Below are positions 1 through 8,266 of a stretch of DNA of 11,969 bases, one piece after another. The stretch's first letter is position 1; each line of letters starts with the position of its first letter. Under the pieces are notes generated by a model. That model was not told the origin of the DNA, made no database searches, and worked only from the letters and a program-made list of their open reading frames with translations. Both the position numbers and the translations under genes were made by a program. The DNA comes from Acanthaster planci (Eukaryota > Echinodermata > Asteroidea > Valvatida > Acanthasteridae), in the NCBI RefSeq assembly GCF_001949145.1, contig NW_019091501.1:470669-482637 (forward strand), written 5' to 3'.

Positions 1-430
1 TGTTAGCGCTGAGGTATTTTCAAGCAGTTTAATTTGATTTACTCACTTTTCCCCAATGTAAAAACTGTGATATAGAAACAAGATAGAGGGCTCTCTGATT
101 TGGAAAAATGTTCAAAGAAACCCCGGTCAGAGGCAAAAGCAGGGAACGCAACACAGTTTCAAAACAGCGGTCCCAAATCCCATTTGCGATTTTCACCCAC
201 TTTTTTCTTTCTTTCCCCAGGAGGAAATGGGGAACACCCCTCCCTCTTGTAACATGTGCACATGCACGAACTTGAGAGCGCGGCTCTTGTGCTACTTGAC
301 CTCCAAGTCACTGCGCTGTGAACATGTACGTCGCATGTAGTGACTTGGACCATAGACCTGGAGGAGAAAATGCTTGGACTGGACGTTCTTGAAGCTGAAG
401 TAGTCTAGTTGGCACAACTAGCCTATTCCG
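1..430. other. Non-coding stretch with a strong splice-acceptor-like tract
   Basis: No convincing coding frame is present. A long polypyrimidine run ending in CCCCAG (201-220) matches a metazoan 3' splice site. The following sequence stays open on the plus strand for about 40 codons before a TAG near 339. The encoded peptide is Cys-rich and resembles nothing I know. The open frame on the opposite strand (159-353) is an uninformative shadow. If 221 starts an exon, it is probably a non-coding or terminal one; chance is equally likely. Confidence 0.3.
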
Positions 431-609
431 ATTGAGGGCGCTGTGTATAGTTGTGTCCCGCGATGATTGTGCGGCGTTCGAAGTTTTACTTTTCGCGTTT
501 TGTAAAAACTTCACGATTTTCACCACAAAAAGGACGTCATTGGCGAAGTGTTGGACAACCTATGGTACCATTTTTCCACATAAACAACTCAAAAGATGGT
601 CAATTGATG

Positions 610-619
610 CAGGTAAGTT
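610..619 (+). other. Strong 5' splice-site match (CAG/GTAAGTT)
   Basis: The bases CAG followed by GTAAGTT match the metazoan U1-pairing consensus almost perfectly. A plus-strand frame starting at ATG 432 is open into this site, so 432-612 could be an exon, but its protein is not recognisable. The nearest acceptor-like sequence (TTTGTTTTCAG, ending at 641) would define an intron of only 29 nt, too short for animal splicing. Any real partner must lie further downstream. Confidence 0.3.
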
Positions 620-2160
620 AAAAACCACTTTTTGTTTTCAGGACTTGCTAACGTTTTGACTAAGCATGGTGCACTTTGCCTAGTTGCTAGTCGGTGCTGA
701 TGAGGCCCACCATGCATGCCTACTGTTTACTGTGCACCGGAGTAAGGCACACAAACCATTGAGCAAACAATGTGTGATGTCAGTCATTTGTAAAAGTGTA
801 GGACCATGTGTTTTATTTCTCCATGGTAGGACTAACCATGGAGGAAGGAACACACGTTACCTAGCCCAGTGGATGTCGTCTACAAATTACAATACAGTGG
901 AAATGTACTTCCAGTAGGTATGACATGTATGATACAAAGAAATTAAAAATTTATAAAATTATATAAAGTTTGAAATCAGAGAAATTCAGTGGTACAAACT
1001 GGTAAGGTCATACAATGTTTCTTTGGGAAGTTACAACCCTTTGAAGTTTCAAAGTCATCAGAGCCTTCTGCTGGGCATTTTGCTGTGACAGGCAGACCCA
1101 AGTACACATGCATTGTTTAAAATGTGGTTCACAAATTGTACACTAAAAATACTTTATTTCTACTGAAAAGAATAGCTAGCCTACATGTATGACAATACAG
1201 GACATTTGATGTTGTAGGGACTGTTGTAATACAGTGCATCACAACTGCGCGCATAATGCATATTTCCCCATTCACAAATGTTGGCGATCGCGGTCTCGTG
1301 TTTCGGCTGTTGCACTCTGGGATAGCTTGATGTTCCCACACTGCGTGGTGGTGTATTTTTGTCCTACATTGATAATAGCTGTTCAACATCGAAATCCGCA
1401 TGAAAATCGGCTGGTTTTTGAGCCAAAAACGCCAATGTTCAGGTAAGGAACTAGATTTTTCTTGGTTTTAGGGGGAAGGGGTTGTGTGAATGTCGATGAA
1501 TGCATTTTTAATCAATAGAATGGCATTGAAACTACTTGAAACAGCTTACATGTACAGTACCTCACGTGGGTATAGTACTTCGCACGCGATCGCAATCGAT
1601 TTCTATGTTGGGACTCACGCTTCAACTTTCGATTATTATGGCCTGATGGATATGTTGTGCAAGTGGTAGTTACTCATTTAAACATAATGGTGATCACTCA
1701 TTAGTAAGACGCCACCAACATCATAGTTGAGGCTGTTCCATCATGTATGCTCACTACCTGCTTATTGAATGGAGTTATTTGCTTTGATTTTTAAACATTA
1801 AAATTATTTTTGTTTGTTTTTAAATTAGTTTTAAAATCTTTGAAGTAATTGTTTTATTCTAGAAATATTTTCTGATAGGTACAGGCGTACATTTTCCCAT
1901 CATTTTCATTCCTTCATGACATAACTCTGTTAATCCCTGGCTCTTGTGGGAAAGAATGATTGTTAAAAACACTTGGTTTGCGCTGAAGGAACTCTTAGCG
2001 ACAGGGGTTGTGTTTTCTTGTGCAAATGGGAGTGTTATATTTTGTTATTTTTGTATTTTATTATTTTACCAGGATGATTATTATTTTACCATTTTAGACT
2101 TTGACTGCCATCCAGGTCTGGGTACCATCCATCAAAATGGGAGTGACTTTAGAAGTATGG
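620..2160. other. Non-coding stretch, no gene recognised
   Basis: Short open frames at 684-917, 1234-1446 and 1944-2225 show no family resemblance, domain or codon signature. A second donor-like site (CAG/GTAAGG, GT at 1443-1444) closes the 1234-1446 frame. CpG-containing patches with GCGATCGC lie near 1285 and 1585. The stretch 1790-1870 is very AT-rich. A 12-bp direct repeat, ATTATTTTACCA, occurs at 2060-2071 and 2080-2091. Nothing else can be supported. Confidence 0.4.
819..843. repeat. Perfect 9-bp inverted repeat
   Basis: CTCCATGGT (819-827) and ACCATGGAG (835-843) are exact reverse complements separated by 7 bases, giving a potential small hairpin. No flanking structure identifies it as a transposon end. 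Confidence 0.5.
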
Positions 2161-2169
2161 CGTCTCTGA

Positions 2170-2526
2170 GTTGGCCTCTTCTCTGCACATTCATCCAAAG
2201 CTCAATGTCAACATTCTTCAAGTGAAGCGACAGGGAGTACATGTACCTTTAGTGTAGGTACTGGTTGCAGAACCTTTCTGGTAATTCTCCTGACTGTGGC
2301 TAGGGGAAAGGCGCCCTTCAGTTGTATACCAATTCGTTATGAACCACTTTGAGTTTGTGGAGACATTGAACTCAATCCTGGACCAATGCCTCCAACATCA
2401 CTTGATATGGACCTCCTTCAAAAGTTGAAAACTGCAGACAGCCCAATTTCACCCCTGAACTTTGATCTGCTTAATGGACATGTTATTCAATTGTTCAACT
2501 CTCGAAAGCAATGTGGAGCTACTTAA
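2170..2526 (+). pseudogene. Broken retroelement-type ORF with a 2A-like peptide
   Basis: This plus-strand frame runs from after a TGA at 2167-2169 to a TAA at 2524-2526, with one internal TGA at 2350-2352. Codons 2356-2385 encode C-G-D-I-E-L-N-P-G-P, an exact match to the 2A consensus D-(V/I)-E-x-N-P-G-P. In 2A peptides the ribosome skips the final Gly-Pro bond, releasing the upstream product without a protease. A hydrophobic stretch, T-F-L-V-I-L-L-T-V, lies about 27 residues upstream. The internal stop falls two codons before the 2A cysteine. The peptide continues for 46 codons after the 2A with no recognised domain. Such 2A peptides near the N terminus of ORF1 are known in APE-type non-LTR retrotransposons of sea urchin, amphioxus and molluscs, and in some sea urchin NLR genes. 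I infer a decayed retroelement ORF1, but the element family is not proven. Confidence 0.65.
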
Positions 2527-2582
2527 AGTAATTATACCCAATGGACAATGAAGCTTAATTAAACCTGATTGCGTGGAAAATG

Positions 2583-3059
2583 ATGGGGGCTGGGCTCGGC
2601 ATTTCAGCGTATAATCAAAAGCACTTATTGGAATGCATAATAAGTTTAAAAAGTGCAACCATGGAAAAGATGTGAAGGACCAGTTGGAAGAATGGGAAAA
2701 GGATGTGTACAGTGTATGTGTTTCCTGAGATTTCTGGTCCACGACCTACATGTACATGTGAACCCAATCCATCAACATTTGATATCAGCGTTCTGAAAAC
2801 TGAACTTGACACGGTTAAATCATGGAATGAGTAGTTAGCAAACGAAAATGAAGAACTGAAGCAGAATATTGAATTCCTGTCAAACGACCTGATGAACAAT
2901 CGCAGACTCTACAAAAGTGAAATATAGCACAAGTCACAGGCTACATCACTTCGCAATGAGAAAAGAAAGCTGGAGAAAGACTACAATAAACTTTGTTCAA
3001 AAGGCAAAAACTTGAAGGTCACTGCAATAATCCCAACAAAGAATTACCATAAGGTGTAA
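2583..3059 (+). pseudogene. Decayed coiled-coil segment downstream of the 2A relic
   Basis: In a different plus-strand frame from the 2A, a protein-like sequence runs to a TAA at 3057-3059. It is interrupted by TGA 2673, TAG 2832 and TAG 2925. The part from about 2790 to 3010 is rich in Leu, Glu, Lys, Asn and Gln with heptad-like spacing, including N-E-N-E-E-L-K-Q and L-R-N-E-K-R-K-L-E-K. This suggests a coiled coil, as in trimer-forming ORF1 proteins. The upstream part contains C-T-C and a short Pro-rich run. Same strand, closeness to the 2A and continued protein-like composition suggest one ancestral ORF separated by a frameshift between about 2526 and 2583. That continuity is inference. 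I see no RT, endonuclease or esterase motif. The open frames on the opposite strand here are shadows. Confidence 0.5.
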
Positions 3060-3115
3060 AATCACCATGTTCATTCTGTATGGAAAGAATCTTGTTAATT
3101 AGATATGTAGTCCTT

Positions 3116-3129
3116 GTTTCTATGGTAAC
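3116..3129. promoter_or_regulatory. RFX X-box-like palindrome
   Basis: GTTTCTATGGTAAC fits the X-box pattern RYYNYY-N(1-3)-RRNRAC exactly with a 2-bp spacer. RFX factors bind such sites upstream of ciliary genes in animals. No promoter or ciliary gene is visible beside it, so function is unsupported. Confidence 0.25.
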
Positions 3130-3471
3130 CACAGATGATAACCAATAATAAGTTACATGTATGTCCTAATTGTTATTTATCAAATTTACATCCTTTTGGC
3201 TATAACTGGTACAAAAATGACGTCTGTACCATTTATGGGTAAAAAGATATTACATGTACATGTTTAATTTGTTTACTTACTTGTTTACTACATTAGATGA
3301 GCTATTTTTGAAGTAAACAAATTTAAATTTTCTCGTAAACTGATTATCCAAAAGTTGGCAAAATTTCTTCTAAATGTTGCATATTCCATATAGAATCAAT
3401 TCCTGTAGTCTGGATGTGATTTTTATTTATTTTCTGTATATAATAAAATTAAGGATTTATTGTTTACCTGT

Positions 3472-3485
3472 GTTTCCATGGTAGC
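3472..3485. promoter_or_regulatory. Second X-box-like palindrome (one mismatch)
   Basis: GTTTCCATGGTAGC resembles the site at 3116-3129 and departs from the X-box consensus at one conserved position. The two may be independent or may come from a duplicated repeat, because both are preceded by T-rich sequence and TGTTTC. Confidence 0.2.
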
Positions 3486-4516
3486 GATAAATAAACGTCC
3501 TCTGTGAAATTGCAGCGCAGACTGGTCTATTACATGTGTTTGTCTGCTTTCGGTGGGAGAAAAAAACATTAAATACAAATTGTTTTTCATTAATTCCTGT
3601 TTTTATTTGGATGCCTTTTTGTTCACACATTTATCTAACCCAAATATAACAAGATGACCCAAATCTTACCAAGTTTGCCACAGACATTTTATAAAAACAA
3701 AAGTACTTCTGGTGAAACTTTAAAAGTCTGTAGCTTTACTGTTCAAGGCCGGGTTTTCACCATTTTGGTGTCGTTTTGTGCAGAATTATATACGCTGTAT
3801 AGCTAACTACTTAAAAACAGTAAATTAACAAAGCAATCTTTTTGATGTCAGTGCCTTTTTGTAGTGTCTTACCATTATTTGTGCAATATTAAGCAATAAA
3901 CCCCCAAAGCAAGTCTGAGCGTGATACTGTGCAAAACATAAATGTAAAAATGGTTCATGCAAAAAGAAAAACAAACTGGAGAATACAAAACTGAACAATA
4001 TTATGTCTGTCAAAGTTATCTAAAGAAACTTATATAGAAACACATTCAGGAAGAATAAAAGACATTTAAAAGCCTTATGAAATTCAAGCCTTATGGAAAA
4101 GAACAAATGTGATGAAAGTAAGTGTAAACTTATAAAACCGAATGTAAAAACATACATCAAGGTTGTTAAAACCAATATAGTTTTGAAAGACTGTTATCAT
4201 CGGCAAGTGCAATGGCGACTTTTTGCCCAATTCACATTACATCAGCCTTCTTTTCAAAGCTTTATTTTCCCTGGTGTGAGATCTTGCGGAAGAAGGAAAA
4301 CTGGAAATATTGGTAAAAAAAAGAACAACAAATTCATGAATGCAGCATTTAAAGACGTTCCTCCAAGTTCTCTTTGTGAGAAAATATAATTTTTGAGGAA
4401 GTTGGTCTACATTTGCAAAAAACAAAGGACAAAAATTACCTTAGAAACCTTGTTTCGCCACCGATTTTAACAATTTAAAAGCCTGAGTTGTACAACATAC
4501 ATGTAATCTTGCTCGT

Positions 4517-4604
4517 CAATAGATGGCAGCATTTTTCGACCTGGCTTGTCAGGCGAGGGTAGGCAAACCAAAATTGTACCATTTGCTTCATCTAGCGCCA
4601 TCTA
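4517..4604. promoter_or_regulatory. Two convergent CTCF-core-like motifs
   Basis: CAATAGATGGCAGC (4517-4530, plus) and TAGATGGCGCTA (4593-4604, read on the minus strand) both match the AGRKGGCRS part of the CTCF core consensus. They face each other about 65 bp apart. They sit at the start of a locally CpG-containing patch ending at the ATG at 4612, in otherwise AT-rich DNA. CTCF is conserved in bilaterians, but binding cannot be judged from the sequence alone. They could equally be the arms of an imperfect inverted repeat. Confidence 0.3.
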
Positions 4605-4611
4605 AGTGAAT

Positions 4612-4752
4612 ATGGCAGCGCGCACGACGGTCAGCGGTTTGGTTGGTCTGATTTTGTCTGCTTTGCAAGAAGGGAGCTACATTTTTGAAATTATCTCAAC
4701 ATTTAATGAAAGAAAGACTTATGAACATCTGAGAGTAATTATCCCCACATGA
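4612..4752 (+). CDS. Small ORF of unknown function (46 codons)
   Basis: ATG at 4612 has A at -3 and G at +4, a good context for eukaryotic initiation, and opens a 46-codon frame ending at TGA 4750-4752. The N-terminal half begins M-A-A-R-T-T-V and contains a hydrophobic run (V-S-G-L-V-G-L-I-L-S-A-L, residues 7-18), compatible with a weak signal or membrane segment. The C-terminal half is polar. The first bases are CpG-rich (GCAGCGCGCACGACGG), unlike the surrounding DNA, and a CTCF-like motif lies just upstream. It could be a small protein, an upstream ORF or the first exon of a gene; a donor-like CAG/GTAAAGT lies at 4901-4910. No homolog is recognised, and chance occurrence is quite possible. 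Confidence 0.2.
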   Translation: MAARTTVSGLVGLILSALQEGSYIFEIISTFNERKTYEHLRVIIPT

Positions 4753-5440
4753 ACAAGACCAGAGAACAGAACTCAGGGACAGGTGGACACTTGCATTCTA
4801 ACTTTGTTGATTGGCCTGAGCAGCCATTTATTGAATTTGACACATTTTAGCTTCTCATCCGAAGCTGGTGAAGCGAAACTGCAAATATCTTACGTGCGTT
4901 CAGGTAAAGTATAGATATTCAGCAAAACGTACAGAGATTGTTCCCGCCCGAAGCTGTTGACATGGAGCAACTCATATGAGCAAAACATATAAAGCTATCG
5001 GCAAAATGTACGAAAAAGCAATTATCAGCATTTGTTTCCACCCAAAGCAGATGGAGTGGTAAATCATTTTTGGAGTGTACCTGTGCAGTACAAAGCCTTC
5101 GATATGCAAATTCAAACAGCAATTACAAATTACAGAATACAAAATTACCCAATTCTCATGAACAAATTAATGAGGATCCAGCCCAGTGTACAATATCTTT
5201 TGGGCCAACCATCCTAAGTCATCAATATCAAACGCTGTGATTGGACAGCAAGTTCCATGAAGTGCGGCCCGACTTTGGCCTGCACTGGCTTGCTGGAATA
5301 TCAGTCAACTAATAAGCATTTTCAATAACCACTAACAACTATTTATGTCAAACGACAGAAATTGGTGAGTACCAAATGGCTTTCCTTAATTTGGCCCTTA
5401 ATAATCTAGTGCTTCACCCAATAAAAGAAGGGGTCAGGCG
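4753..5440. other. Non-coding stretch with donor-like sites
   Basis: Short open frames on both strands (4919-5122 minus, 5032-5217 plus) have no recognisable content. Splice-donor-like sequences occur at 4901-4910 (CAG/GTAAAGT) and 5362-5370 (TTG/GTGAGT). A perfect POU octamer, ATGCAAAT, lies at 5104-5111, but a single 8-mer is expected by chance at this scale. Confidence 0.35.
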
Positions 5441-5443
5441 TTT

Positions 5444-5467
5444 CCTTTCGGCACATTCCCCGAAGGG
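5444..5467. repeat. Hairpin-forming inverted repeat
   Basis: CCTTTCGG (5444-5451) pairs with CCGAAGGG (5460-5467), with one G-U-type pair across an 8-base loop. It is the first of three inverted repeats in a 220-bp stretch. Confidence 0.35.
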
Positions 5468-5524
5468 TAATAATACAGTGACTTAAAAACTGAGGTCAGT
5501 TTTGAGGTCCTTGAATGAAATTTG

Positions 5525-5548
5525 CACCAACATCCACCAAAGTTGGTG
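5525..5548. repeat. Perfect 7-bp inverted repeat (hairpin)
   Basis: CACCAAC (5525-5531) and GTTGGTG (5542-5548) are exact reverse complements around a 10-base loop. No RNA gene family is recognised here. Confidence 0.4.
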
Positions 5549-5590
5549 ACTTTTCCAATTCTGAGGAGGGCAAAAAACCTCCCTAAAACC

Positions 5591-5662
5591 ATTAACCCTA
5601 ACTCCCTAGGGTATGTACAAAATTATATTAAAATTGGGGGATTCAGGACTGTTAGGGTTAAT
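5591..5662. repeat. Perfect 12-bp inverted repeat with TTAGGG-like arms
   Basis: ATTAACCCTAAC (5591-5602) and GTTAGGGTTAAT (5651-5662) are exact reverse complements 48 bp apart. Each arm holds one metazoan telomere-type hexamer, without a tandem array. It may be the ends of a small non-autonomous element or chance. No clear target-site duplication flanks it. Confidence 0.45.
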
Positions 5663-6660
5663 TAAAAAAGGGGGAAATTCCCATCTAGCTTCTTAAAACT
5701 GGCAACAGAGTACTGGAATTACCGGATCGCTGTCGATTACTAGCTAGAATCAGCAAAGTGGACTACTGACAGAAAGTGCATCAAAATTTTTTGCAAAGCA
5801 ACAAAAGAGGCATTGAAGTAAGCTACATGTATGGCTGACAGGTGGTGGCACTGAACAGGGTGGAGGAGGGTTGCTTTTGCAAAAACAGACAGATTTTTCT
5901 CTTCGCCAACCAAATGCCACGGCTACTCAAGCAAAAGTGACCAGGAGTTCTCTCCAGAGCTACTAACATCTTGAGGTCATGCCAGTAACTAGTTCAAGGC
6001 ATTAGATCACCGTGCAAACAACCGTGAGTGACCACTACTGACCCACTTAGTGACAAGGATCCTCCAATGTCCCACGGTGATAAATTATTTGAAGCTGCAA
6101 TTTATTTTGCCTCAAATTGTTAAGAGCTGGAATAGCTTGTTTGGGACAGAGCAATATTCAATCGCAAAAGGACAGTTTTGTGTGACGGCAAAATAGGAAA
6201 TGTCTTAACTTGGATGTGGGTGTTATACATGTACATGTACCTTCGTCAAGAACTGCAAGATTTGTATAAACCTCACAGTTCTGGAAGTAGTGTAAATGGT
6301 AAATGAAGACAACGTCCAACCTGAGGCTGAGCTGAAGACTACCCATACAAAATGCATTAATTGGAAGAAAAACCGAACCAACCAATCATGGCAACTTTTG
6401 TTTGTTTTCAGTGTGTAACCTTACAAGTGTCTTGGTTAAACAGCTACCGTAGCCTAGGCCTATTTGACTACATTTCCATGATTTGAAATGTTAACAGTCT
6501 TCTCCTTTATTTCTGATTACTTAGACTGACTTTTTTACCCATACTGCCCTTACAGACAAAACATCATACAAGACCTACCTTAGCAAAAAAAGTCATTCAA
6601 ATGGGTGTATATATAGCACTACACTGATGTTATGCACCACTGTAAAAACAGGGTGTTGGT
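5663..6660. other. Non-coding stretch, no gene recognised
   Basis: Stop codons are dense in all frames, and the one listed frame longer than 60 codons (6158-6385, minus) shows no family signature. A good acceptor-like tract, TTTGTTTTCAG, ends at 6411. A self-complementary AGCCTAGGCCTA lies at 6451-6462. TACATGTACATGTAC at 6226-6240 is one of the recurrent ACATGT tracts. Confidence 0.35.
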
Positions 6661-6664
6661 AAAA

Positions 6665-6694
6665 GTCGGAGGTAGCCAGAGGTAGTCGGAGGTA
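6665..6694. repeat. Three 10-bp tandem repeats
   Basis: Units GTCGGAGGTA, GCCAGAGGTA and GTCGGAGGTA follow without gaps. The outer two are identical and the middle one differs at two positions. The array runs straight into a TACATGTACAT tract. Confidence 0.7.
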
Positions 6695-6719
6695 CATGTA
6701 CATTATGTACAGAAAGAAG

Positions 6720-7165
6720 TTATTTTATTTCTTCATTAACAATAACGATTATAAAATATCCTCATTTGTATAGCGTGTCAGAACGGAGGTATAATCAACT
6801 GCGCCTGCAACAGTATTCACACGATTTTACTCGAAGACTTATGAAAATGACAAAGAATTTCTTTAATTAATGCCTACACATGCATGTATCAGGTGCATGT
6901 TATTTTGTTTCCTTATTTACCCACCATGACAATCGTAAATCATCCTAAATGGAATAATACGCCAGGCCGGGGTTAGCAATAAACAAACTCTTCACTCTAT
7001 TTCTGCACAGTTCAAACATACGGTAATTGAAAAATTATCCAAAATTACAAAATGTCTGAAATGAATGCCACAAGTGTTTTCTCTTTATTTATTGACCAAA
7101 ACATCCGTAAAATGTTCTCTATGGCATACATGTAGCATGTCAGGCAGGAGGTAATACACGTTGTG
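6720..7165. repeat. Possible degenerate tandem repeat of about 180 bp
   Basis: T-rich blocks beginning near 6720 (TTATTTTATTTCTTCATTAA), 6900 (TTATTTTGTTTCCTTATTTA) and 7082 (CTTTATTTATTGACC) recur at nearly equal spacing. Related G-rich segments follow them: GTGTCAGAACGGAGGTATAAT near 6775, a weaker version near 6960, and ATGTCAGGCAGGAGGTAATAC near 7137. A fourth G-rich segment, CTGACAGGCAGGAGATAATAC, lies near 8886. Similarity is patchy and judged by eye, so this could be a diverged satellite, fragments of one interspersed repeat, or low-complexity coincidence. Confidence 0.3.
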
Positions 7166-7280
7166 TAATATAAAAACTATGATATGATACATGTACATGT
7201 ACAACTCAATTTCCGGCATGTATGGGATGACCTGGAAGTTGATTTAAAGTACATGGAATTCAAACTACTGTACTGTAACT

Positions 7281-7360
7281 TGAAAAATCATCAAATAAGA
7301 CAATATTTGATGAAAAATCATCAAATCATCAATCATCAAATCGTCAAATATGACAATATT
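7281..7360. repeat. Local AATCATC-rich direct repeat
   Basis: TGAAAAATCATCAAATAAGACAATATT (7281-7307) recurs in expanded form at 7308-7360, with extra ATCATCAA units inserted and the same GACAATATT end. It looks like recent slippage or local duplication. The 76-codon plus-strand frame across it (7184-7414) is repeat-derived and not supported as a gene. Confidence 0.6.
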
Positions 7361-7951
7361 CAGGATGAATTCTTACAGAAGAAATCATTATTTTATTTCT
7401 TCATTAAATTTTAGGGCAGTTGTTTTGTGTGTGTTTATGTACATGTCCAGTGCATGGTGGTGCTAAAAAGGTACTATTAAAATAACCTTGTGTCGGGGTA
7501 GGCTGGCAGGGGGTCACAGGGTCATTGCAACAGGTACGTAGGTAGGTGAAAAGGAGAGGCAGTGAAGGATAGGATAAAGGAGATGGGGGTAGAGATGTAA
7601 AGTGGTTAAACTGGGTAGCCATAAAGATGAAAGACTCAGGAAGTACTAAAAAGCTGCATGTGTGATATTAACCTCATTTATGTCTTTCATTGGAACTCTT
7701 GCTCACAACAGAGTGAATTTTGTTAGCTTATACATGTACATGTAAGTTGTAACTTGTCAAAGTACACTGTTGAATTATTCGTATTGGTGACAGAGGCAAT
7801 TAGTTAGTAGTTACATGACACTGGGGGTGACTAGGGAATTAGCCTGTTAAATAAAAGAAGCATCTTTGAAGGATATTCCAGTATGTTAACATCTGTTTAC
7901 ATGAAAATTAAATCACCTGTCATTTTAAATGTCACGTGAACATTTTAACAA
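7361..7951. other. Non-coding stretch with a purine-rich tract
   Basis: 7490-7620 is strongly purine-rich on the plus strand. Its opposite-strand frame (7404-7622) is Pro/Thr/Leu-rich only for that reason. TACATGTACATGTA occurs at 7731-7744. No gene is recognised. Confidence 0.35.
7511..7524 (+). promoter_or_regulatory. Nuclear-receptor-type DR2 element
   Basis: GGGTCA (7511-7516) is repeated exactly at 7519-7524 with the 2-bp spacer CA. RAR/RXR heterodimers are known to bind direct repeats of RGKTCA spaced by 2 or 5 bp. The match is perfect, but it lies in a G-rich tract where GGGTCA is more likely by chance, and no promoter is identified nearby. Confidence 0.35.
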
Positions 7952-7989
7952 TTAGTTCTTTGATAACTTCTTTTGAACAAAAGAACTAA
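7952..7989. repeat. Perfect 10-bp inverted repeat
   Basis: TTAGTTCTTT (7952-7961) and AAAGAACTAA (7980-7989) are exact reverse complements separated by 18 bases, giving a potential hairpin. It lies just before a region with open frames on both strands (8026-8406), but no terminal-repeat partner was found further away. Confidence 0.4.
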
Positions 7990-8266
7990 CAAAATCAGCT
8001 TCTGCATTGAGCTTGAAAACAGAGTTCAGTCAATGCAGATGCATCCCACTGAATTTGCTTTAAATCCGTCCGACATCGACAACATCAAGTCTGGACATTT
8101 GCGTCGCAGAGGGGGGCAAGGTGATTGCTGTCCCCTTTTCCTTGAAAAAAGGGCATTTTCCCAGAGAAAGTTTTTGTGATGCCCAATGCCGGATCTACAT
8201 GCAGAAATTCCTACTTCTGGACCTTGAGGTTTCAAAGGCCAAGTCTCACAGCTCTTCTTTGAGGCT

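Larger units (their letters stand above)
3060..4510. other. AT-rich non-coding stretch with poly(A)-signal matches
   Basis: Downstream of the coiled-coil relic the sequence is AT-rich and stop-dense. AATAAA occurs at 3442-3447 and 3489-3494 and could be a 3' UTR remnant of the preceding pseudogene or chance. A 98-codon plus-strand ORF (ATG 4093, stop at 4387-4389) is Lys/Asn-rich and Cys-containing but matches no family I recognise. Its composition is what AT-rich DNA gives, so I do not call it a gene. Confidence 0.4.

Noticed and set aside
613-641. GT...AG interval of 29 nt that could be an ultra-short intron
   Set aside because: It is well below known metazoan intron sizes. Ultra-short introns are known from some ciliates, but nothing here suggests a ciliate.
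432-659. 75-codon plus-strand ORF ending near a strong splice donor, with a faint F-P-x(5)-R-W pattern like part of a THAP domain
   Set aside because: The C-x(2-4)-C and C-x2-H ligands of a THAP zinc finger are not in place, and no neighbouring exon completes them.
4093-4389. 98-codon plus-strand ORF
   Set aside because: Lys/Asn-rich composition is as expected from AT-rich DNA, and no domain, signal or family resemblance is visible.
5104-5111. Perfect POU octamer ATGCAAAT
   Set aside because: A single 8-mer is expected by chance at this window size and nothing around it suggests a promoter.
7404-7622. Pro/Thr/Leu-rich minus-strand ORF
   Set aside because: It arises from the purine-rich tract on the plus strand.
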